Assembly (NCBI GenBank): GCA_014378345.1
Contig: JACMNW010000410.1
Location: forward strand, 1 to 6,229
DNA: 6,229 nucleotides
Reading direction: 5' to 3'
Origin: Pseudorhodobacter sp.
GTDB taxonomy: Bacteria; Pseudomonadota; Alphaproteobacteria; Rhodobacterales; Rhodobacteraceae
The notes below the pieces were generated by a model. The model was not told the DNA's origin. It ran no database searches and saw only the letters and a list, made by a program, of their open reading frames with translations. Of the stretch, positions 1 through 5,285 are shown piece by piece. The position numbers were made by a program, and so were the translations under genes. Each line of letters begins with the position of its first letter. The stretch's first letter is position 1.

Positions 1-210
1 GCCTCCGGCCTTGCCCGTGCTAGGCCCCCGGTGTTTGGCCCCCGCCGCGATATCATGCTGCGCCAAGCCACCGGCTGGGGCCTGCGCGCGTTGGAGCAGG
101 CATTGGCCCTGCTGGTAGAAACCGACCTTACACTGCGCTCCACCTCCCGCGCGCCGACGATGGCGCTGATGGAACGCGCGCTGATCCGCCTTGCGATGAT
201 GCGGCGCTAA
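1..210 (+). CDS. holA: DNA polymerase III delta subunit, C-terminal end (partial)
   Basis: This frame is open from the left edge of the window to the TAA at 208-210 and encodes the last 69 residues of a longer protein. It contains the stretch ARPPVFGPRR, then an amphipathic helix around RALEQALALLVETDLTLRS, and ends ALIRLAMMRR. This is the pattern of the C-terminal helical collar domain of HolA in Rhodobacterales, where a 'RPPV..RR' segment precedes helices carrying 'L..TD..LRS' and a terminal 'ERALIRLAM'. The delta subunit is part of the clamp-loader complex: it opens the beta sliding clamp so that it can be loaded onto primed DNA in the cytoplasm. The N-terminal and central AAA+-like domains lie outside the window. 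The gene ends 9 bases before the next start codon and has no functional link to the transporter genes downstream. Identity rests on recognising the short tail, so it is probable and not certain. Confidence 0.8.
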   Translation, partial: ASGLARARPPVFGPRRDIMLRQATGWGLRALEQALALLVETDLTLRSTSRAPTMALMERALIRLAMMRR

Positions 211-219
211 AACCTTAGA

Positions 220-660
220 ATGAACAGAATGCACGCCCCCACCGACCTGCACCACGCCTGCACAGCCCTTGGCACCATCCTGTTCACTGTCACCGTATTG
301 GACCCCGCGCGCGATCTGTGCTGGCGCGCCTATACCTCGCATCCGGTGGAATACCCTACCCAAGGCACCAAACCGCTGACCCATGACGCGTGGCATGATC
401 AAGTTATTATACGGCGTGAAACTTTCGTCGCCAACACCCCCGCCGCGTTTAAAAAAGTGTTCTTCGACCACGCCCTGATCACCTCACTTAGCCTTGGATC
501 AGCGGTGAATATTCCGGTGGCAGTTGCATCTGGCACAGTTCTGGCCACAGTGAACCTGTTGGCCGAGCCTCAGCATTTCACGCCCGCAAAACTCGCCGCC
601 TATCAAACGCTGGTCGCAAATCACCATGCGGTGCTGCTCTCCGAATTCGCGCCCGCTTGA
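220..660 (+). CDS. Small stand-alone GAF-domain protein
   Basis: The 146-residue protein is essentially one GAF domain, a ligand-binding or sensory fold. The best marker is the central beta-sheet region at about residues 88-114 (SLGSAVNIPV, then GTVLATVNLL), which matches the usual GAF pattern of a conserved 'VP' strand followed by 'G.VLG.VNLL'. The helix 'HFTPAKLAAYQTLV' (119-132) follows, as is usual. The segment 'YTSHPVEYPTQGTKP' (38-52) resembles small alphaproteobacterial GAF proteins. There is no signal peptide, membrane segment or output domain, so it should be cytoplasmic and would need a partner to act. The start is ATG 220, 9 bases after holA; ATG 229 is a possible alternative and neither has a strong ribosome binding site. 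The gene precedes the LysR remnant by 30 bases, so the two may once have been co-transcribed. Ligand and role are unknown. The reading frame is intact, and a degenerate, no longer functional copy cannot be excluded. Confidence 0.7.
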   Translation: MNRMHAPTDLHHACTALGTILFTVTVLDPARDLCWRAYTSHPVEYPTQGTKPLTHDAWHDQVIIRRETFVANTPAAFKKVFFDHALITSLSLGSAVNIPVAVASGTVLATVNLLAEPQHFTPAKLAAYQTLVANHHAVLLSEFAPA

Positions 661-690
661 CAAGCGCGCCGCCAGCCTGATCCTTCCTCC

Positions 691-1059
691 ATGGCTTTCA
701 CCCTACGACAGTTGCAATTCTTCATCATCGCCGCCGCCGAGCAGTACTTGGTGTCCGGTGCCGACCGCGCACTTTCCATCTCGCAGTCGTCGATAACCCA
801 AGCCGTTCGCGCCCTGGAAGATGACCTTGGCGTCACCCTGTTTGACTGCCAAGCACGGCGAATCACCCACAAAGGCGCCGCCTTCCTGCGCCATGCCAGC
901 CAGATTCTCGCCGATGTTGCCACCACCCGCACCACGTTTCAAAACGATGCCGAAACTGCTACCGTAGTCACTGGTAAAAACCGCTTCACGCTTTTCGGGC
1001 TGCGCTCTGGCAACTTCTTTTTCGCAAAAATACTCCCGCCGGAGGCAAGCCTTAGCTAA
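691..1059 (+). pseudogene. LysR-type transcriptional regulator, truncated and frameshifted
   Basis: Residues 1-85 form the N-terminal winged helix-turn-helix of a LysR-type regulator: MAFTLRQLQFF, then the recognition region SISQSSITQAVRALEDDLGV (29-48), 'TLFD' and the linker helix 'FLRHASQILADVATTR'. Family members are about 290-320 residues long, but this frame stops at residue 122, and residues 96-122 do not look like the expected first strand of the effector domain. Even the conserved part shows wear: the usual LFDR reads LFDC, the wing between it and 'THKG' is shorter than usual, and there seems to be one extra residue before the helix-turn-helix. A second frame, open to 1213, may carry a degraded remnant of the next part of the protein. 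The whole inducer-binding domain is otherwise missing, so a working regulator is unlikely. By position it may once have controlled the polyamine operon or the GAF gene; that is inference. Confidence 0.72.
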
Positions 1060-1197
1060 ACGAGCCGTCGCCGAAGATATCGGAAAAACAAATACCACCC
1101 TTCTGCGTTTTGATATTGCGAAACTGCGCCACTTCCCTACGCTGCTTGCAAGTCCGGAAAACCGGCGGCTCTGCCATGGGTGCGGGGCGCAAACTTC

Positions 1198-1203
1198 AGG
1201 GAG
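1198..1203 (+). promoter_or_regulatory. Ribosome binding site of ydcS
   Basis: The sequence AGGGAG lies 6 bases before ATG 1210. It is the strongest Shine-Dalgarno match near this gene. It decides the start in favour of ATG 1210 over the upstream in-frame GTG at 1180, because translation from 1210 begins directly with a signal peptide. Confidence 0.75.
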
Positions 1204-1209
1204 ACTGCA

Positions 1210-2364
1210 ATGAAAATTTTGAAACTGATGGGTACGTCGGCGCTTGCGGCGATTATGGGCCTGACCCCCGCTTTAGCGCAAATCACTGAAGTCGGCGCGT
1301 CCGAAGGCCAACTGAACATCGTGGCTTGGGCCGGTTATATTGAGCGCGGCGAAACCGATGCTGCCTATGATTGGGCCACCAAGTTTGAGGCGGATTCTGG
1401 CTGCAAAATTAACGTTAAAACTGCCAACACATCCGATGAAATGGTCGCCCTGATGAACGAGGGCGGCTTTGATCTGGTAACCGCCTCTGGCGACGCCTCG
1501 CTTCGCCTGATCGCGGGCAAGCGCGTACAGCCGATCAACACGGATCTTATTCCATCTTGGAGCAAGGTCGATGACCGCCTGAAAGACGCGCCCTGGCACA
1601 CGGTTGACGGCGTGCATTACGGCGTGCCTTATCTGTGGGGGCCGAACGTGCTGATGTATAATACTGAAGCCTTCAAGGACGCGCCGCCCACTTCATGGAA
1701 CGTGGTCTTCGAAGAAATGACCCTGCCGGACGGCAAAACCAACAAAGGCCGTGTGCAGGCTTATGACGGCCCTATTTATATCGCCGATGCCGCACTGTAC
1801 CTGATGGCACACAAACCAGAACTGGGTATCACCTCGCCTTACGAATTGAATGAGGATCAATATAAAGCAGCACTTGATCTGCTGCGTGTGCAGCGCACGC
1901 TGACATCGCGGTATTGGCATGATGCCTATATCCAAATCGACGATTTCAAGAATGAAGGCATGGCGGCATCCGGGTCTTGGCCATTCCAAGTGAACCTGCT
2001 GGAGGCCGATAAAGTGCCGGTAGCCTCGGTTATCCCATCCGAAGGGGCAACCGGTTGGGCCGATACCACGATGATGCATATCGACGCGGCCAACCCGAAT
2101 TGCGCCTATAAATGGATGGAACATACTATCGCGTCCAACCTGCAATCAGACCTTGCAAGCTGGTTTGGCGGCAATCCGGTTGTGCCAGCTGCTTGTATAG
2201 ATGCATCGGGCCTGTCCACCGCCGAGTCTTGTAAGGTTAACGGGATGGAGGATTTTGACAAAATCCGGTTCTGGACCACCCCAACCAGCAAATGCGCCCA
2301 AGGCGACTGCGTGCCCTATTATCGTTGGGTGTCAGATTACATCGGCGTCATCGGGGGCAGGTAA
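1210..2364 (+). CDS. ydcS: Periplasmic polyamine-type ABC transporter binding protein (YdcS family)
   Basis: The 384-residue protein is the solute-binding component that delivers a polyamine, probably putrescine-like, to the permease. Residues 1-23 are a Sec signal peptide: a basic start (MKILK), a hydrophobic core, then the cleavage motif ALA before Gln24. The mature protein follows the PotD/YdcS pattern: LNIVAWAGYIERGETD (35-50), NVKTANTSDEMVALM (68-82), DLVTASGDASLRLIAGKRVQ (88-107), YGVPYLWGPNVLMYNT (137-152), GRVQAYDGPIYIADAAL (180-196), RYWHD (234-238), GWADTTM (282-288) and a C-terminal IGGR. Compared from memory with E. coli YdcS, these blocks are nearly collinear and the length is similar. 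Acidic and aromatic residues in the cleft (for example Trp40, Tyr43, Glu45, Asp95) are the kind that bind polyamine amines. E. coli YdcS has also been reported to make short-chain polyhydroxybutyrate, which cannot be judged here. The protein has six mature cysteines, two of them in a C-x4-C pair near the end (362, 367). It heads the operon and is followed by a strong stem-loop. Confidence 0.92.
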   Translation: MKILKLMGTSALAAIMGLTPALAQITEVGASEGQLNIVAWAGYIERGETDAAYDWATKFEADSGCKINVKTANTSDEMVALMNEGGFDLVTASGDASLRLIAGKRVQPINTDLIPSWSKVDDRLKDAPWHTVDGVHYGVPYLWGPNVLMYNTEAFKDAPPTSWNVVFEEMTLPDGKTNKGRVQAYDGPIYIADAALYLMAHKPELGITSPYELNEDQYKAALDLLRVQRTLTSRYWHDAYIQIDDFKNEGMAASGSWPFQVNLLEADKVPVASVIPSEGATGWADTTMMHIDAANPNCAYKWMEHTIASNLQSDLASWFGGNPVVPAACIDASGLSTAESCKVNGMEDFDKIRFWTTPTSKCAQGDCVPYYRWVSDYIGVIGGR

Positions 2365-2375
2365 TTCAATTTCGT

Positions 2376-2403
2376 AAGGTGCGCAGTCCTTGCGCACCTT
2401 TTT
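2376..2403 (+). terminator. Stem-loop with T run between ydcS and ydcT (partial terminator)
   Basis: AAGGTGCGCA at 2376-2385 pairs perfectly with TGCGCACCTT at 2391-2400 across a five-base loop, and the run of T continues to 2403. This is the shape of an intrinsic terminator and starts 12 bases after the ydcS stop. Because ydcT-ydcU-ydcV clearly belong to the same transport system, it probably works as a leaky terminator or a 3' end stabiliser, so that the binding protein is made in excess over the membrane parts. A weaker inverted repeat (GGTGCGC at 2418-2424 against GCGTACC at 2432-2438, one mismatch) follows. Confidence 0.75.
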
Positions 2404-2452
2404 CCCGTAACCCAAGCGGTGCGCGATAAATGCGTACCCTACGGATATTCTT

Positions 2453-3448
2453 ATGACCCCCGCCGTTACCTTCCAACACGTCTCGCGCCATTTCGGGTCT
2501 GTTCGTGCCGTTGACGGCGTTGATCTGACCATTGCCGAAGGGTCATTCTTTGCCATGCTTGGGCCGTCCGGGTCTGGCAAAACCACCTGTTTGCGGCTAA
2601 TTTCGGGGTTTGAAAAACCTACCGGCGGCACGATCCACATCTTCGGCGATGATGTATCGAACACCCCGCCGCATTTGCGTAACGTCAACACCGTATTCCA
2701 AGACTACGCCCTGTTTCCACATATGAACGTGCGCGACAACGTGGCTTACGGGCTGATGGTCAAAGGCGTCGGCCGTGCGGCGCGCTACGGCAAAGCCGAC
2801 GAAATGCTGGCCCTCGTCAAGCTGGATACCTACGGCGACCGCAAGCCATCGCAACTGTCTGGCGGTCAGCGCCAGCGTGTGGCCTTGGCGCGCGCCTTGG
2901 TTAACGAGCCTCGCGTTTTGCTACTGGATGAACCGCTTGGCGCGCTGGATCTGAAACTGCGCGAGGCGATGCAGGACGAGCTGAAAACCCTGCAACAGCG
3001 GCTTGGCATCACCTTTGTTTTTGTGACGCACGATCAGGGAGAGGCTCTCTCGATGGCCGATAACCTCGCCGTGTTCAACGAAGGCAAGATCGCCCAGATC
3101 GGCACGCCTGAAGAGGTTTACGCCAAACCCCGCACCAGATTTGTTGCCGATTTTGTTGGCTCCAGCAACGTCCTTCCCCCCGACATCACCCGCAGCCTTG
3201 GCGGCCCCACTGCATGGTCCAGCCTGCGCCCCGAATCCTTGCACCTGACCGCCCCCGGTGGCGCATTGTTGTCCGGCCCTGTCACCAGCCTGCGCTACCT
3301 GGGCGCGGGTAACCGCATCACCATAGCCGCCCCCGGTGGTGCCGAAATTGCCGCTGTAATCCCGGCAGGCCAGCCCGTGCCGGAAACGGGCCAGACCATC
3401 GGCCTGACGTTTGTCCCTGCCGCTTTGCATGTCAGGGGCAGCGCATGA
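2453..3448 (+). CDS. ydcT: Polyamine-type ABC transporter ATPase (YdcT/PotA family)
   Basis: This 331-residue cytoplasmic ATPase powers import by the YdcU/YdcV permease pair. All nucleotide-binding motifs are present and in order: Walker A GPSGSGKT (37-44), Q-loop Gln83 in VFQDYALFPHM, signature LSGGQ (135-139), Walker B VLLLDE (155-160) with catalytic Glu160, the D-loop GALD (163-166), and H-loop His193 in VFVTHDQ. The C-terminal part from about residue 235 is a TOBE-type regulatory domain, marked by FVGSSNV and SSLRPESL. Its length is close to the usual 330-380 residues. 'FQDYALFPHM', 'NVAYGLMVKGV' and 'ARALVNEPRVLLLDEPLGALDLKLRE' (stretches around 82-171) are typical of the spermidine/putrescine branch and match E. 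coli YdcT as remembered. The start ATG lies 49 bases after the terminator-like hairpin with only a weak GGAT ribosome binding site, consistent with lower expression than ydcS. Nothing suggests loss of function. Confidence 0.93.
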   Translation: MTPAVTFQHVSRHFGSVRAVDGVDLTIAEGSFFAMLGPSGSGKTTCLRLISGFEKPTGGTIHIFGDDVSNTPPHLRNVNTVFQDYALFPHMNVRDNVAYGLMVKGVGRAARYGKADEMLALVKLDTYGDRKPSQLSGGQRQRVALARALVNEPRVLLLDEPLGALDLKLREAMQDELKTLQQRLGITFVFVTHDQGEALSMADNLAVFNEGKIAQIGTPEEVYAKPRTRFVADFVGSSNVLPPDITRSLGGPTAWSSLRPESLHLTAPGGALLSGPVTSLRYLGAGNRITIAAPGGAEIAAVIPAGQPVPETGQTIGLTFVPAALHVRGSA

Positions 3449-3514
3449 TGGTTTTTCATGCAAATAGCGGGGTAATCCCCGCCCTGCGCGTCCATACAGT
3501 GCGGGGTTCACCCC
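3443..3514 (+). repeat. Three consecutive small hairpins in the ydcT-ydcU spacer
   Basis: Three inverted repeats stand in a row between ydcT and ydcU. GCATGA at 3443-3448 pairs with TCATGC at 3456-3461 and overlaps the ydcT stop codon. GCGGGG at 3467-3472 pairs with CCCCGC at 3477-3482 around a TAAT loop. GGGG at 3503-3506 pairs with CCCC at 3511-3514. None is followed by a clear T run, so they do not look like simple terminators. They could stabilise the upstream message, pause transcription or affect initiation at ydcU, which lacks a good ribosome binding site. Function is inferred; only the pairing is seen. Confidence 0.45.
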
Positions 3515-3533
3515 TCCGCCACGGGTCAACAAA

Positions 3534-4475
3534 ATGACCGCAATCCCCGCCGTCCTTCCCGAACGTGGCCTTGCCGACCGCTTGACCGGCCTGTTCTGGC
3601 GCCGCCCAAACGTGTTGCTGGCGCTGGCGATTGCCCCGCCGCTGATCTGGCTTGGGGTGGTTTATGTAGGCTCTCTTGCCGCCCTTCTCCTCCAAAGCTT
3701 CTACTCCATCGACGAATTCTCCGGCGTCGTGGTCCCAGAATTCACGCTTAAAACCTACGCCGAACTGTTCCGCCCGCAGAATTTCGATATCATCTGGCGT
3801 ACCCTGCTGATGTCTGCCCTCGTCACCCTCGCTTCCGCCATCATCGCTTTCCCCATCGCCTATTTCGCCGCCCGCTATGCCAAGGGCCGCTGGAAAGCGG
3901 TATTTTACCTCGGCGTCATGCTGCCGCTTTGGTCCAGCTACCTCGTCAAGGTCTACGCGTGGAAGTTGATCCTCGCCAAGGAAGGCATCGTTACCTGGGT
4001 TGCCGAAAAGCTGGGCGCAGGCTTTGTGATTGACGCCATCCTCGCAATCCCTGCAATTGGTGGCAATTCGTTGTCCACATCGTATATCGGCACGTTCATC
4101 GTCTTCGTTTACGTCTGGCTGCCGTTCATGATCTTGCCGATGCAAGCGTCGTTGGAGCGTGTGCCGACGTCGATGTTGGAAGCCTCTGCCGACCTTGGTG
4201 CGACGCGCAGCCAAACATTCCGCACTGTGATCCTACCGCTTGCCCTGCCCGGGGTCATCGCCGGATCAATCTTCACCTTTTCGCTAACGATGGGCGATTA
4301 CATCATCCCGCAAATCGTCGGCACTTCGGCACGGTTCATCGGCTTGGCCGTCTACCAACAGCAAGGCACCGCCGGAAATCTACCGCTCGCTGCAGCTTTT
4401 GCCGTGGTCCCAATCGTCATCATGCTGGTTTACCTCGCCCTTGCCAAACGCGCGGGGGCATTCGATGCCCTCTGA
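3534..4475 (+). CDS. ydcU: Polyamine-type ABC transporter permease, PotB-like (YdcU family)
   Basis: This 313-residue inner-membrane protein forms one half of the translocation channel. Hydrophobic segments give about six membrane helices, near residues 28-54, 90-112, 122-146, 184-206, 234-256 and 284-305, preceded by a cytoplasmic N-terminus. The EAA loop that couples the permease to the ATPase is at 216-244: EASADLGATRSQTFRTVILP followed by LALPGVIAG, with the key Glu216 and Gly222. 'LTMGDYIIPQIVG' (251-263) and the C-terminal 'GAFDAL' are close to E. coli YdcU as I recall it, including the same total length. The start ATG 3534 is the first in the frame that leaves the typical N-terminal extension; the upstream ribosome binding site is weak. 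It lies 85 bases after ydcT and overlaps ydcV by 11 bases, which suggests coupled translation of the two permeases. Intact, with no unusual residues seen. Confidence 0.92.
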   Translation: MTAIPAVLPERGLADRLTGLFWRRPNVLLALAIAPPLIWLGVVYVGSLAALLLQSFYSIDEFSGVVVPEFTLKTYAELFRPQNFDIIWRTLLMSALVTLASAIIAFPIAYFAARYAKGRWKAVFYLGVMLPLWSSYLVKVYAWKLILAKEGIVTWVAEKLGAGFVIDAILAIPAIGGNSLSTSYIGTFIVFVYVWLPFMILPMQASLERVPTSMLEASADLGATRSQTFRTVILPLALPGVIAGSIFTFSLTMGDYIIPQIVGTSARFIGLAVYQQQGTAGNLPLAAAFAVVPIVIMLVYLALAKRAGAFDAL

Positions 4476-5274
4476 CAATCGCGCGCCCCTCAGCCTGAAA
4501 ATCGGCGCCGGTTTGGGATTGGCTTTCCTGCACCTGCCCATTGTCCTGATCTTCCTTTACGCCTTCACGACAGAACAGCGCAGCTATCAATTCCCGCCGC
4601 CGGGTCTTACCACCAAATGGTTTGCCGTGGCTTGGAACCGCGCCGATATCTGGCCGCCGATGATCCTATCCCTGCAAGTCGCCGCCATTTCCACGGCTTT
4701 AGCGCTAGTCCTCGGCACATTGGTTTCCGCCGCCATGGCGCGCACCAAATTTTTTGGCCGTGAACAAATATCCCTGCTGATCATCTTGCCCATCGCCCTG
4801 CCCGGCGTGATCACCGGCATGTCGCTGCGGTCTGCCTTCGCGCTGATGGATATTCCGTTTTCCACCCTGACCATAATCCTTGGCCACGCCACCTTCTGCA
4901 TCGTCATCGTCTACAACAACGCCGTCGCCCGCATGCGCAGGCTGTCAGGTGGCATAATGGAGGCTTCTGCCGATCTTGGTGCCAACGCCTTCCAATCCTT
5001 CCGCTACATTCTGCTGCCCAACCTCGGCTCGGCCCTGCTAGCGGGCGGGATGCTGGCCTTTGCGCTGTCTTTCGACGAAGTAATCGTCACCACCTTCACC
5101 GCAGGTCAGCAATCCACCTTGCCGATCTGGATGCTGCAAGAACTGGTGCGGCCACGCCAACGCCCGGTCACCAATGTGGTGGCAATCGTGGTGTTCATGG
5201 CCACCATCATCCCCATTCTGTTTGCCTATTACGTTACCCGCGGCGGGTCAGACACCGCAGGCGGCGGCAAATAA
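4465..5274 (+). CDS. ydcV: Polyamine-type ABC transporter permease, PotC-like (YdcV family)
   Basis: The 269-residue inner-membrane protein is the second channel subunit. Predicted helices are near residues 12-34, 66-91, 102-126, 132-152, 184-205 and 236-257. The EAA coupling loop is at 166-194, EASADLGANAFQSFRYILLP followed by NLGSALLAG, with Glu166 and Gly172 conserved. 'ALSFDEVIVTTFTAG' (200-214) and 'TLPIWMLQELVRP' (218-230) are hallmarks of PotC-type permeases. The frame is open further upstream to ATG 4399, but that would add 22 residues lying wholly inside ydcU and lacking membrane character; ATG 4465 has a GGGGG stretch (4454-4458) just upstream and gives the usual family length of about 265 residues. 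It overlaps the end of ydcU by 11 bases, and the decayed dehydrogenase starts 11 bases after its stop. The C-terminal tail is Gly-rich. Intact. Confidence 0.92.
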   Translation: MPSDNRAPLSLKIGAGLGLAFLHLPIVLIFLYAFTTEQRSYQFPPPGLTTKWFAVAWNRADIWPPMILSLQVAAISTALALVLGTLVSAAMARTKFFGREQISLLIILPIALPGVITGMSLRSAFALMDIPFSTLTIILGHATFCIVIVYNNAVARMRRLSGGIMEASADLGANAFQSFRYILLPNLGSALLAGGMLAFALSFDEVIVTTFTAGQQSTLPIWMLQELVRPRQRPVTNVVAIVVFMATIIPILFAYYVTRGGSDTAGGGK

Positions 5275-5275
5275 C

Positions 5276-5281
5276 GAAGGA
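5276..5281 (+). promoter_or_regulatory. Ribosome binding site of the patD remnant
   Basis: GAAGGA lies 4 bases before ATG 5286 and within the 11-base gap after ydcV. Its preservation shows that the dehydrogenase was the fifth gene of the same operon. It also favours ATG 5286 over the second in-frame ATG at 5298. Confidence 0.6.
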
Positions 5282-5285
5282 CCCA

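Noticed and set aside
1180..1209. Upstream in-frame GTG start for ydcS
   Set aside because: It would put ten charged residues before a complete signal peptide; ATG 1210 has an AGGGAG site 6 bases upstream.
1060..1209. Sigma-70 promoter for ydcS
   Set aside because: TTGATA at 1110-1115 resembles a -35 box, but no acceptable -10 box stands at the right spacing, so I do not call one.
1210..1213. ATGA overlap between the frame-2 LysR remnant and ydcS as evidence of translational coupling
   Set aside because: The upstream frame is degraded and has no convincing start, so the overlap is probably coincidental.
2921..3532. Open frame of 203 codons on the minus strand opposite the end of ydcT
   Set aside because: It covers the ABC signature and TOBE region of ydcT on the opposite strand, and its translation resembles no family.
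3456..4214. Long open frame of 252 codons on the minus strand opposite ydcU
   Set aside because: It lies opposite a clear, motif-complete permease; the translation is rich in charged residues and Gly with no recognisable domain. It is a by-product of GC-rich codon use.
4399..4464. Upstream in-frame ATG for ydcV
   Set aside because: The added 22 residues are entirely inside ydcU and unlike PotC N-termini; ATG 4465 has better context and gives the family length.
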